From Luteimonas mephitis DSM 12574 (lineage in GTDB: Bacteria; Pseudomonadota; Gammaproteobacteria; Xanthomonadales; Xanthomonadaceae), in the NCBI RefSeq assembly GCF_000422305.1, contig NZ_AULN01000018.1, positions 152,610 through 216,609 of the forward strand: a stretch of 64,000 bases of DNA. Direction: 5' to 3'. This document shows, in pieces, positions 33,972 through 42,786 of the stretch; the stretch's first letter is position 1; the number at the start of each line of letters is the position of its first letter. The notes under the pieces were generated by a model that was given only the letters and a program-made list of their open reading frames with translations, searched no databases and was not told where the DNA came from. A program made the translations under genes and the position numbers.

Positions 33972-35828
33972 ATGCATACCGATACTTTCGGGCACGGGAG
34001 AGCCCCCCGGGCCTCTCGACGTCGCTTTGTGCAAGGCTTGGCCGCGGGTGGTGCAGTTGCGGCGCTCGGGCTCTGGCCGAAGTTGGGCTTCCCATCCAGC
34101 CAGCGACAGGATGGCCGGACGCTGCCAGGGACCGAATTCGATCTCGCCATCGGCGAAACCCCCATGAACTTCACCGGGCGTACGCGGCCGGCGATCACGG
34201 TTAATGGTTCCATTCCAGCGCCGCTGCTGCGCTGGCGGGAAGGCACGACCGTGAACCTACGCGTGTCCAACGTCCTGCCAGCCGGATCCATCCACGGGCA
34301 TTCCACCTCGATCCACTGGCACGGCATCCTGCTGCCGGCCAACATGGACGGCGTGCCAGGCATGAGCTTTGCAGGTATCCACCGCGGCGAGACCTACCAG
34401 TACCGGTTTGATGTCAGGCAAGGCGGGACGTACTGGTACCACAGCCATTCCGGATTCCAGGAGCAGGCAGGGCTGTACGGGCCGCTGATCATCGACCCTC
34501 TGGAACCAGAGCCGTTCTCATATGACCGTGACTACGTGGTGCTGCTCAGCGACTGGACGGATCTGGATCCGAGCGCGCTGTTCTCGCGTCTGAAGAAGAT
34601 GCCGGGCTACGACAACTACTACAAGCGCACGGCTGGCGACTTCTTTCGCGACATAGAGCGAGATGGCCTTGCCGCAACCGTAGATGACCGGAAGATGTGG
34701 GGGCAGATGCGCATGACACCGACCGACTTGTCGGACGTCAACGCCAACACCTATACGTACCTGATGAATGGCACGACCTCGCTCGGCAATTGGACCGGGC
34801 TGTTCCGTTCCGGAGAAAAGGTGCGCCTGCGCTTCATCAATGGATCGTCGATGACGCATTTCGACGTCCGGATTCCCGGCCTGAAGATGACCGTGGTCGC
34901 TTCCGATGGCCAATATGTCCATCCAGTCACCGTGGAGGAGTTCCGTATCGCCACGGCCGAAACATTCGATGTCATCGTCGAACCCAGTGGCCAGGACGCC
35001 TTCACGATCTTCGCCCAGGACATGGGCCGCACTGGATACGTGAGCGGCACATTGGCGGTGCGCGAGGGCCTGCGGGCGCCGGTGCCTACAGTCGATCCGC
35101 GACCGATCCTGACCATGGATGACATGGGGCACGGCGGCATGGGGGCGGGGCACGACATGTCGGCCATGCATGGGATGGATCATTTGGCGATGGGGCATGC
35201 GATGCCGGCTTCATCGCCGCCGGCAGACCAGGCACATGCCGGCCACGACATGTCCGACATGCAGCACACGGACATGATGGGCATGGACCATGGCAGCGGC
35301 GAGATGCAGCAGCATCCGACCAGCGAGGCAGGCAATCCGCTGGTCGACATGCAGACCATGTCACCAGTTCCGAAGCTGGACGATCCGGGTATCGGCTTGC
35401 GTGGGAACGGACGCCAGGTACTCACTTACGCCATGCTCAAAAGTGTGTTCGAAGACCCCGATGGTCGCGATCCTGGCCGGACGATCGAACTGCACCTCAC
35501 CGGTCACATGGAGCGGTTCGCGTGGGGCTTCAATGGCCAGAAGTTCTCGGACGTCGAGCCCATTCGCCTGACCTATGGCGAGCGCATGCGCATCGTCCTG
35601 GTCAACGACACGATGATGACCCACCCGATCCACCTGCACGGCATGTGGAGCGACCTGGAGGACGAGCAGGGCAATTTCATGGTGCGCAAGCACACCATCG
35701 ACATGCCGCCTGGCAGCAAGCGTGGGTATCGCGTGCGTGCCGACGCGCTCGGACGCTGGGCCTACCACTGCCATCTGCTCTACCACATGGAAGCGGGAAT
35801 GATGCGCGAAGTGAGGGTGGAGGAATGA
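33972..35828 (+). CDS. copA: Copper-resistance multicopper oxidase CopA (PcoA-like)
   Basis: A 618-residue periplasmic multicopper oxidase thought to oxidise Cu(I). The Tat signal SRRRFVQGLAAGGAVAAL is at the N-terminus. Copper ligands are in SIHWHGILLP, YWYHSHSGFQ, HPIHLHGMW and WAYHCHLLYHMEAGMM. A methionine/histidine-rich insert (about residues 380-460; GHDMSAMHGMDHLAMGH) is the metal-binding region typical of CopA/PcoA. The stop overlaps the copB start (ATGA). Confidence 0.95.
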   Translation: MHTDTFGHGRAPRASRRRFVQGLAAGGAVAALGLWPKLGFPSSQRQDGRTLPGTEFDLAIGETPMNFTGRTRPAITVNGSIPAPLLRWREGTTVNLRVSNVLPAGSIHGHSTSIHWHGILLPANMDGVPGMSFAGIHRGETYQYRFDVRQGGTYWYHSHSGFQEQAGLYGPLIIDPLEPEPFSYDRDYVVLLSDWTDLDPSALFSRLKKMPGYDNYYKRTAGDFFRDIERDGLAATVDDRKMWGQMRMTPTDLSDVNANTYTYLMNGTTSLGNWTGLFRSGEKVRLRFINGSSMTHFDVRIPGLKMTVVASDGQYVHPVTVEEFRIATAETFDVIVEPSGQDAFTIFAQDMGRTGYVSGTLAVREGLRAPVPTVDPRPILTMDDMGHGGMGAGHDMSAMHGMDHLAMGHAMPASSPPADQAHAGHDMSDMQHTDMMGMDHGSGEMQQHPTSEAGNPLVDMQTMSPVPKLDDPGIGLRGNGRQVLTYAMLKSVFEDPDGRDPGRTIELHLTGHMERFAWGFNGQKFSDVEPIRLTYGERMRIVLVNDTMMTHPIHLHGMWSDLEDEQGNFMVRKHTIDMPPGSKRGYRVRADALGRWAYHCHLLYHMEAGMMREVRVEE

Positions 35829-36895
35829 GCATGTGCGCTTTGAGGTCTACTTCGTTCGCGCTTGGCCTGCTCCTCGCCGCACCGGTGATCGCCCAGGATC
35901 ATTCGCAACATCAGATGCCGCTCACACGCGATCATGCCGAGCACGAGGCCCAACCGAAACCGACAGATACCCACGAGAAGGTCAGGACGAGGACGGAGGC
36001 GAACCATGAATCCGCCACCGTGCCGATGGACCATGCTGCGATGGGACATACGTCATCGGATCAACAGGGGAGCCAGCCAGCGGATCACAGCACCATGAGC
36101 CATGGCGCTCCGCCAGCGGAGGAGCGGCGGATAGCTGTAGACCATGCCGCCATGGGGCACACGATGCAGGCCCCCACCGATGCGCCGCATATGCCGATTC
36201 CAGAGGTCACCGACGCGGATCGAACAGCAGCCTTCGCCTATGCCGATGATCATGCCATGCACGACAACACCATTGAGCAGTATTTCCTGCTCGATCGGCT
36301 CGAGGGATTCGATGCAAACGGAGATGACGGCCTTGCATGGGACGCCCAGTCCTGGATTGGGACGGACCTCAACAAGGTTTGGCTACGCAGCGAAGGCGAA
36401 CGTATTGATGGCCACACGGAAAGCGCGGATCTGGAAGTACTGTACGGCCGCGCCTTTGCCCGCTGGTGGGACGTGGTGGGCGGCATTCGGCACGACTTCA
36501 AGCCAGGCGACTCCCAGGACTTCCTTGCGATCGGTGTCATGGGGCTGGCGCCGTACAAGTTTGAGGTCCAGGCAACCGCCTACCTTGGTGAAAGCGGCCA
36601 GACCGCAGCCCGGCTCGAAGTCGAGTACGACACGCTGCTGACCAATCGCCTGATCCTCCAACCACTGATCGAACTCGAAATGCACGGGAAGGATGATCCG
36701 GCACGCGTGATCGGTTCTGGGCTGAGTACAGCGGAAGCCGGTGTGCGCCTGCGTTACGAATTCACGCGGCGGTTCGCGCCCTACATCGGCATCGTGCATG
36801 AGCGCGCCTTCGGCCGCACGGCGGACTTTCGCCGCGACGGTGGCGAAGGTGCCAGCGATACCCGCTTTGTCGCCGGCGTACGGATCTGGTTCTAG
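35825..36895 (+). CDS. copB: Copper-resistance outer-membrane protein CopB
   Basis: A 356-residue CopB/PcoB-family protein. After the signal peptide, the N-terminal third is rich in His and Met in repeats such as MDHAAMGH (three copies of the DHxxMxH type). The rest is an outer-membrane beta barrel of the CopB family (VWLRSEGERIDGHTESADLE ...) ending in aromatic F. It is translationally coupled to copA by a four-base overlap. Confidence 0.94.
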   Translation: MSMCALRSTSFALGLLLAAPVIAQDHSQHQMPLTRDHAEHEAQPKPTDTHEKVRTRTEANHESATVPMDHAAMGHTSSDQQGSQPADHSTMSHGAPPAEERRIAVDHAAMGHTMQAPTDAPHMPIPEVTDADRTAAFAYADDHAMHDNTIEQYFLLDRLEGFDANGDDGLAWDAQSWIGTDLNKVWLRSEGERIDGHTESADLEVLYGRAFARWWDVVGGIRHDFKPGDSQDFLAIGVMGLAPYKFEVQATAYLGESGQTAARLEVEYDTLLTNRLILQPLIELEMHGKDDPARVIGSGLSTAEAGVRLRYEFTRRFAPYIGIVHERAFGRTADFRRDGGEGASDTRFVAGVRIWF

Positions 36896-37308
36896 GACAA
36901 CAGATGCGATCACTCTGTGCGTGCCCGTATGGCGGTGTGTTCTGACCGAGGAGCGAGAAGTAGCTTGTGTCTGGCCGCGCATTCATTTTGTACAGATTTC
37001 AGCCAAATCGTATAATTAGCCACGAGCTGCTATCGGTGGCTAACAACTCTTTGGTTGGCCCTGTGCATCGCACCTTCGACGCGAGCGCGCATCCTTACTA
37101 CGAGCACCGGAAGGTCGCATAGGCGTTGGCAGGAATCGCTATCTGGAGTAGGGCAGAAGAACTTCATTCCTTTGCCTGAAACCGTCTGAACGAAACAGAG
37201 CAGGAGATCATTCGGCGGGACAAGCCAGGCCAAACATTGCGCCGTGTACTTTCTCCAGAGCAATTGGCCAACAAGCTGTTGGCCAGTTGGAGGACGCAAC
37301 TGGACCAG
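36896..37308. other. Intergenic region copB-LysR with a hairpin
   Basis: This 413-base gap holds no convincing gene; a 90-codon minus frame at 37030-37299 lacks family features. An 8-base inverted repeat TTAGCCAC-N12-GTGGCTAA sits at 37016-37043. Without a T run it is not a good intrinsic terminator. The GC content looks lower than in the neighbouring genes, so this may be a junction between accessory blocks. Confidence 0.4.
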
Positions 37309-38223
37309 CTAAACCAAGGTTGCTTCCTGCGTCAGCCACTGCCGGAACGCCTGCACCTTCTGTACCGAAGCGCATTCGACCCGGTACACGATGTAATAGG
37401 CCAGTTCGGAAGCCACCGTCAGCTCGGGGAAAAGCCGGACAAGCCTCCCGCCCGCCACGTCGTCCCGCGCCATCACGCTACGTGCCAGCGCAACACCTTG
37501 TCCATCAATGGCAGACTGCAGGACGGCTGCCGAATTGTTGACCTGCATGCCGCGTGTGGCGTCTACCGAAGTGGCGCCGACGCATGAAAGCCAGTTGCTC
37601 CAGGAGGCAAATCCGATCCGGGTGTCGACAGACAGGTCGTGGATAAGTGTCTTGCCGGCCAGATCCGCGGGTGCTGCCAGAGGGCCGTGCACGGCAAGCC
37701 AATCCGGCGAGCACACGGGATAGATCTGTTCGTCCATCAGCTTTTCGGACACGAGGCCGGGCCACACACCCCGGCCGTAGCGCACGCCGACATCGATGCC
37801 CTGGGCTGCAAAATCCAGCAATCTGAGGTTGGTGTCGATGCGCAGGTCCACCTCCGGACAGTGCGCCTGGAAATTTTCGATGCGGGGCAGCAGCCATTTG
37901 GCGGCGAAAGCCGGGCTCATCGTGACCGTCAGGACGCTTGACCTCGGCCCCTCGCGGAGCCGACTCAACCCGATGTTCAGTCGGTCGAAGCCAGCTTTGA
38001 TGTCGGGCAATGCGCGTTCCGCGGCTTCGGTTGGTGTCAGGCGATTGCGACCGCTTGCAGCGCGATGGAACAACGGCGTATCCAGCCAGTCCTCCAGTGA
38101 GCGGACCAATTGCCCTACTGCGGCAGGCGTGACGCTGAGCTCCGCCGCCGCGCCGGAAAAGCTCTGGTGGCGGGCGCTGGCCTCAAAGGCGCGCAAGGCA
38201 TTCAGAAAACCTGGAGCTTTCAT
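37309..38223 (-). CDS. LysR-family regulator (GcvA-like)
   Basis: A 304-residue LysR-type activator: N-terminal winged helix (LNALRAFEASARHQSFSGAA, AVGQLVRSLEDWL) and periplasmic-binding-like effector domain. Similarity is closest in style to GcvA/AmpR-type proteins. It is divergent from the redox operon starting at 38433 and has a perfect palindrome just before its start, so it probably regulates that operon and itself. Confidence 0.9.
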   Translation of the reverse strand: MKAPGFLNALRAFEASARHQSFSGAAAELSVTPAAVGQLVRSLEDWLDTPLFHRAASGRNRLTPTEAAERALPDIKAGFDRLNIGLSRLREGPRSSVLTVTMSPAFAAKWLLPRIENFQAHCPEVDLRIDTNLRLLDFAAQGIDVGVRYGRGVWPGLVSEKLMDEQIYPVCSPDWLAVHGPLAAPADLAGKTLIHDLSVDTRIGFASWSNWLSCVGATSVDATRGMQVNNSAAVLQSAIDGQGVALARSVMARDDVAGGRLVRLFPELTVASELAYYIVYRVECASVQKVQAFRQWLTQEATLV

Positions 38224-38234
38224 ATTGAAAAGAA

Positions 38235-38257
38235 ATTCTTTCTATTTGAGAAAGAAT
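38235..38257. promoter_or_regulatory. Probable LysR operator palindrome
   Basis: ATTCTTTCT-N5-AGAAAGAAT is a perfect 9-5-9 dyad placed 11 bases upstream of the LysR start codon and about 175 bases before the divergent operon. It contains the T-N11-A spacing typical of LysR binding sites. Confidence 0.7.
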
Positions 38258-38432
38258 ATCGTAGTGGAGATCGTGATGCGAGCGGGGCAGAATTTGCTTA
38301 CTCGGCGTAAGAAAGGCGCTTCGCAAGCTTCAGTATCGGAATAGATTTTCTACTGAGGATGACGAATTGGAAGCCAGCCCCTTCAAGAGGGCATCGTCCG
38401 AGCCGACTTCCCCCAATCGACGGAGCAAGGCA

Positions 38433-38714
38433 ATGGCTTACCTGGAAATCACGTTGAAGATCGATCACGACAAGCGCGCAGCGGCTGCCGACGTCTATCG
38501 CAAGTACAAGCAGCCTTTCCTCAACACCATTGCGGGCGCGACCTCCAAGGATCTGCTGGTGCGGGACGAAGATGTCCAGGTCCTGCACGGCTTCGACAGT
38601 GTCGACAATGCAAAGGCCTACCTAGGCAGCACGCTGTTCACGGAAGATGTCGTCGCGGAGCTGGGGCCGCTGCTGGCCTCCGCACCAGAGGTCCGCGTCT
38701 ACGACGTCGCCTGA
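38433..38714 (+). CDS. Small hypothetical protein, possible dimeric alpha/beta barrel
   Basis: A 93-residue soluble protein (AYLEITLKIDHDKRAAAADV, then FLNTIAGATSKDLLVRDEDVQV). Strand-helix order and length recall the ABM/EthD-like dimeric alpha/beta-barrel proteins, but I see no catalytic residues and the match is weak. First gene of the operon opposite the LysR gene; the ribosome site GGAGCAAGG precedes ATG. Confidence 0.55.
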   Translation: MAYLEITLKIDHDKRAAAADVYRKYKQPFLNTIAGATSKDLLVRDEDVQVLHGFDSVDNAKAYLGSTLFTEDVVAELGPLLASAPEVRVYDVA

Positions 38715-38729
38715 GGGAATCACGTACCC

Positions 38730-39386
38730 ATGCGCGTCAATGCGGACTTCTCGCGGCCGGTGGTCGTCACCCCCGATCAGTACCGCTGGACGGCTTCGCC
38801 GCAGGCAGGTGTCGAGCGGATGATGCTTGACCGGCTGGGCGGGGAGAACGCCCGCGCCACCAGCATCGTGCGCTATGCGGCGGGTTCGGATTTCCCGCGT
38901 CACGCGCATCCGGGCGGCGAAGAGATCCTTGTGCTGTCGGGCACGTTCTCGGAAGGAGATAATCATTGTCCGACCGGGGGATACCTGCGCAATCCGCCGG
39001 GTTCGGCGCATCAGCCTCGCAGCGTCGAAGGGGCCATTCTCTTCGTCAAGCTCCGGCAGATGGCGCCGGATGAGAATCGCCGCATCCGGATCGACACGCA
39101 GCCGTGGCAGCAGTTGCGGGGGCGTTCGGTGTCCCCGCTGTTCTCCGGGCCCTCGGAGCAGGTGGTGTTGCAGCGGCTGAACCCGGACGACGAGCCCCTT
39201 GCCGCCCACGTGGACGGTGCCGAACTGCTGGTGCTGTCGGGCGAGCTTCGTTTTGATGGAAGGACGTGTCCGCGCGGAAGCTGGATCCGCTTGCCGGCGG
39301 GCCGATATCCGGACCTGGCGGCTGCCAATCGTGGCGCTACCGTGTACATGAAAACCGGCCATCTTTCGCCGGGAATGGCGGCATAA
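38730..39386 (+). CDS. ChrR-like double cupin protein
   Basis: A 218-residue protein with a cupin of the ChrR anti-sigma type: SDFPRHAHPGGEEILVLSGTFSEG (residues about 53-76; possible metal ligands H57, H59, E63/E64) and a second, more degenerate cupin (VDGAELLVLSGELRFDG). ChrR itself combines a zinc-binding anti-sigma domain with such a cupin; that domain is absent here. Likely a small-molecule or metal-binding protein of the operon. It begins 15 bases after the previous gene. Confidence 0.75.
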   Translation: MRVNADFSRPVVVTPDQYRWTASPQAGVERMMLDRLGGENARATSIVRYAAGSDFPRHAHPGGEEILVLSGTFSEGDNHCPTGGYLRNPPGSAHQPRSVEGAILFVKLRQMAPDENRRIRIDTQPWQQLRGRSVSPLFSGPSEQVVLQRLNPDDEPLAAHVDGAELLVLSGELRFDGRTCPRGSWIRLPAGRYPDLAAANRGATVYMKTGHLSPGMAA

Positions 39387-39390
39387 CGCG

Positions 39391-40566
39391 ATGCACGCGT
39401 ACCACGTTGCCATCGTCGGAGGTGGGCTTGCCGGGCTATATGCGGCTTGGCAGCTTGAACAAGCTGGCGTTGAAGACTACCTGGTGATCGAGGCGCGCGA
39501 CCTCCCTGGAGGGCGCATCGCATCGCTGGAACTTCTGCCGCTGGAACCTGGTGCGACGCAGACACACAAGTCCGATGCACCGCGCTGCTTTGACCTAGGA
39601 CCGGCCTGGTACTGGCCGGGGCTGCAGCCGCAACTCGATGCGTTGGTGCGCGCGCTTGGCCTCGAGGCCTTTGCACAGCACGAAGCAGGCGACATGGTTT
39701 TCGAACACGCCGCAGGCGAGGCGCCGCGTCGAATGCCCGGCTATGCGTCTTCGCCGCCATCGATGCGCCTGAAAGGAGGAATGGGTGCATTGATCGGCGC
39801 TTTGCGCCGGCGGATACCGCCCGGCAGGGTCGTGACCGGGCAGGCAGTTTCGCAACTGCGGTACAGCGCGGGCGAAGTCGCCCTAGAGTCGCAGGACGTG
39901 AACGGAAGGTTTACCCGTCATGGTGCCAGACATGTGCTGCTGGCCGTACCGCCACGCCTTGCCGTCGCGCGAATCGGCTTCTCGCCGGTCCTGCCCGATG
40001 CACTGGCACGGCAGTGGTCCGCCGCATCGACGTGGATGGCACCGCATGCGAAGTACCTCGCGGTCTTTGATGCGCCGTTCTGGCGCGACAACGGACTATC
40101 CGGTGAAGGGCGAAGCCTGCAGGGGCCGCTGGGCGAGATCCATGACGCATCGTTGCCCGGAGGCGAAGCCGCCCTGTTCGGCTTCTTCGCCATCCCTGCG
40201 CAGGTCCGCCGGAGCCTGACCGAGGAGGTCTTGCGCACGCACTGCCGCGCACAGCTCGTCCGGCTGTTCGGTGCAAAGGCCGCGATGCCCAAGCTGGACG
40301 TCGTCAAGGACTGGGCACGGGAGTCGTGGACGGCCACGGATGCGGACCTTGTCGCCGAAGCGGGGCATGGTGCCGTCCCACCGGCGGGCATTGCGTCCGG
40401 CCCTTGGCGCGGACGCATCCTCGGCATCGCCAGCGAGTGGTCGCCGCGTTTCCCCGGCTACCTGGCCGGCGCCATCGAGGCTGCAGAACTCGGCGTACGA
40501 GCCGTGCTGGGCACGCGTGGACAAACATCATCCAGGGAGCACTCCGATGCCAATGTTCGATTTTGA
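39391..40566 (+). CDS. FAD-dependent amine-oxidase-like oxidoreductase
   Basis: A 391-residue flavoprotein. The dinucleotide-binding start is HVAIVGGGLAGLYAAWQLEQ with the second fingerprint VIEARDLPGGRIASLE. The C-terminal FAD segment is in GRILGIASEWSPRFPGYLAGAIEA. The family is flavin monoamine oxidase/protoporphyrinogen oxidase-like; the substrate is unknown. It starts four bases after the cupin gene and overlaps the PatB gene by 20 bases. Confidence 0.85.
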   Translation: MHAYHVAIVGGGLAGLYAAWQLEQAGVEDYLVIEARDLPGGRIASLELLPLEPGATQTHKSDAPRCFDLGPAWYWPGLQPQLDALVRALGLEAFAQHEAGDMVFEHAAGEAPRRMPGYASSPPSMRLKGGMGALIGALRRRIPPGRVVTGQAVSQLRYSAGEVALESQDVNGRFTRHGARHVLLAVPPRLAVARIGFSPVLPDALARQWSAASTWMAPHAKYLAVFDAPFWRDNGLSGEGRSLQGPLGEIHDASLPGGEAALFGFFAIPAQVRRSLTEEVLRTHCRAQLVRLFGAKAAMPKLDVVKDWARESWTATDADLVAEAGHGAVPPAGIASGPWRGRILGIASEWSPRFPGYLAGAIEAAELGVRAVLGTRGQTSSREHSDANVRF

Positions 40567-41755
40567 CCAGATCGTCGAGCGGAAGAACACCAACTCCATG
40601 AAGTGGGGATATGCGCGGCAGTTCCTGACGCCGGAACAGTGCGCGGCCGATCCATTGCCGATGTGGCTGGCCGACATGGACTTCCGCGTCGCGCAACCGA
40701 TCCTCGACGCGCTCCACGAGCAGATCGACATGGGCGTGCTCGGCTACGGCGGTACGCCGGATGCGTACTGCCAGGCCGTGGTCGACTGGCAGGCGCGTCG
40801 CTTCGGCTGGCAGGCACGGCCCGAATGGCTGACCCAGTCGCCGGGCATCATCGGCGCGCTGAACATGGCGGTGCAGGTATTCACGCAACCAGGCGATCAC
40901 GTACTGGTGCAGACACCCGTCTACTTCCATTTCCTGCACGACGTGGAGAACAACGGCCGCCGCGTCGCCGCCGCACCGCTGACGCACGGAGAAGATGGTC
41001 GCTACTGCTTCGATCCGGAAGTCTTCGAAGCCGCCATCCGGCCCGGAACCCGGCTGTTCATCCTGTGCAATCCGCATAACCCGACCGGCAACGTCTGGAC
41101 ACGCGAGGAACTGACGACGATGGCGGCCATCTGCGCTCGCCACGGCATCGTCATCGTCTCTGACGAGGTCCACCAGGACCTGGTGTTCGGCAAGGGCAGG
41201 CGGCACCTGCCGCTGGCAATGCTTGGCGACGACATCGCCGACAACACGATCGTGTGCACCGCGCCGAGCAAGACATTCAACCTTGCCGGGCTGTCGTGCG
41301 CCAACGTGTTGATCCCGAATCCGCGGCTGCGCGAAGCGTTCCGGATCCAGCGAGACCGCAATGGGGCATTCCTCGCCAACACCCTTGGCACCGCGGCGTG
41401 TGAGGCGGCCTATCGCCACGGCGAGGCCTGGGCCGATGCCATGCTCGACTACGTGCGTGAAAACCAGCGGTATTTTGCGGATCAGGTCGAGGCACTGGGC
41501 CTGCCGCTGACTGTCACGCCCACCGATGCCCTGTATCTGGCCTGGATCGACTTCAGGCAGCTTGGCCTCCAACCTGCGAAGTTGCACGATTTCCTGCTGC
41601 GGCAGGCGCGCCTGTGGCTGGATCCCGGCGACAAGTTCGGCGCCGAAGGTGAGGGCTTCATGCGCATCAACCTGGCGTGCAGCCGGCAGGTCGTGGACGA
41701 GGCGATCGGACGATTGCAGCAGGCGCTCGGGCATGCGCCGGGGGGCGCCGCGTGA
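40547..41755 (+). CDS. PatB/MalY-type cystathionine beta-lyase (PLP C-S lyase)
   Basis: A 402-residue class-I/II aminotransferase-fold enzyme. The PLP lysine lies in TAPSKTFNLAGL (about residue 242), with ILCNPHNPTGNVW and VSDEVHQDLVF upstream. PatB/MalY enzymes cleave cystathionine and cysteine S-conjugates to pyruvate, ammonia and a thiol. The start at 40547 gives the usual MFDFD N-terminus. In this operon it may release sulfur compounds from S-conjugates; this is inference. Confidence 0.9.
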   Translation: MPMFDFDQIVERKNTNSMKWGYARQFLTPEQCAADPLPMWLADMDFRVAQPILDALHEQIDMGVLGYGGTPDAYCQAVVDWQARRFGWQARPEWLTQSPGIIGALNMAVQVFTQPGDHVLVQTPVYFHFLHDVENNGRRVAAAPLTHGEDGRYCFDPEVFEAAIRPGTRLFILCNPHNPTGNVWTREELTTMAAICARHGIVIVSDEVHQDLVFGKGRRHLPLAMLGDDIADNTIVCTAPSKTFNLAGLSCANVLIPNPRLREAFRIQRDRNGAFLANTLGTAACEAAYRHGEAWADAMLDYVRENQRYFADQVEALGLPLTVTPTDALYLAWIDFRQLGLQPAKLHDFLLRQARLWLDPGDKFGAEGEGFMRINLACSRQVVDEAIGRLQQALGHAPGGAA

Positions 41756-42786
41756 AAACCGGCTATCGCGTCATGCAGGTGGCCGCGCCCGGCGTGCTCG
41801 AGCCGGCGGAGCGTCCCGTGCCCGTGCCGGATGCCGGGCAGGTGCTGATCAAGGTCGAGGCTTGCGGGATCTGCGGTGCGGACATCGGCGACATCGAGCG
41901 TCCCGGTCCCGGCGCGCCGCTGCCCCGCGTCCCGGGTCACGAGGTGGTCGGGCGGATCGCCGCACTGGGCGAGGGTGCGTGGCCTCGGTGGAAGCTGGGA
42001 CAGCGCGTTGGCGTGGGCCGACTGGGTGGCCACTGTACCCGGTGCGAACAGTGCCGCGCTGGCCGGTTCCAGCTGTGCCCGAACCAGCCGGTCACCGGCG
42101 CGGACTGCGATGGCGGCTACGCGGAGATGATGCTGGCGCGGCAGACCGGGCTGGTCGCGATTCCGGACGAACTGGAGTCGGAAGAGGCGGCGCCGATCCT
42201 GTGCGCCGGCATCGCTGCGTTCAATGCGCTGAAGAAGTCGGGTGCCGGGCCGGGCGACCTGGTTGCGGTCCAGGGCATCGGCGGACTTGGACACCTGGCG
42301 GTGCAGTACGCGCGCAAGATGGGATTCCGCGTAGTGGCGATTGGTCGCGGACACGATGTCGCGGCCGACGCGCTGCAGCTGGGCGCCCATGTCTACCTCG
42401 ATGTGCGGCACGATGATCCGGTCGCCAGGCTGCAAGACATGGGTGGGGCGCAGGCTATCGTCACCACGATCCGGGATTCCGCTGCCGCCTCGGCAATCGC
42501 TTCCGGGCTGGCGCCCAGCGGCACGCTGGTGCTGCTTGGGATAGGTAGCGAACCCTTGGTACTGTCGGCCGGGCACCTCGTCCGGGGCGAACGCCGCGTG
42601 CAGGGCTCGATCACCGGATCGCCGTACGACACGGAAAAAGCGCTGGACTTCAGCATGTTGACCGATACCGGGCCATGGACTGAAACACTTCCGTTGGCGC
42701 GTGCCAACGAAGCCTACCAACGGCTGAAATCGGGCCAGGCTCGTTATCGAATGGTGCTCACCATGGCGAAGGCACATGACGACTGA
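41752..42786 (+). CDS. Zinc-dependent alcohol dehydrogenase
   Basis: A 344-residue medium-chain dehydrogenase. Catalytic zinc ligands are in EACGICGADIGD and VPGHEVVGRI; the structural zinc site uses HCTRCEQCRAGRFQLC. The NAD(P) site is GIGGLGHLAVQYA. GTG at 41752 overlaps the previous stop (GTGA), so translation is coupled. The sequence resembles AdhP/YahK-like aldehyde reductases; the physiological substrate is not known. Confidence 0.88.
   Translation: MKTGYRVMQVAAPGVLEPAERPVPVPDAGQVLIKVEACGICGADIGDIERPGPGAPLPRVPGHEVVGRIAALGEGAWPRWKLGQRVGVGRLGGHCTRCEQCRAGRFQLCPNQPVTGADCDGGYAEMMLARQTGLVAIPDELESEEAAPILCAGIAAFNALKKSGAGPGDLVAVQGIGGLGHLAVQYARKMGFRVVAIGRGHDVAADALQLGAHVYLDVRHDDPVARLQDMGGAQAIVTTIRDSAAASAIASGLAPSGTLVLLGIGSEPLVLSAGHLVRGERRVQGSITGSPYDTEKALDFSMLTDTGPWTETLPLARANEAYQRLKSGQARYRMVLTMAKAHDD

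Noticed and set aside
37030..37299. 90-codon minus frame in the copB-LysR gap
   Set aside because: No ribosome site, no family features; composition does not look like neighbouring genes.
40304..41734. Minus-strand frame opposite the PatB-type gene
   Set aside because: The plus-strand PLP enzyme is unambiguous and the antisense product has no recognisable fold.
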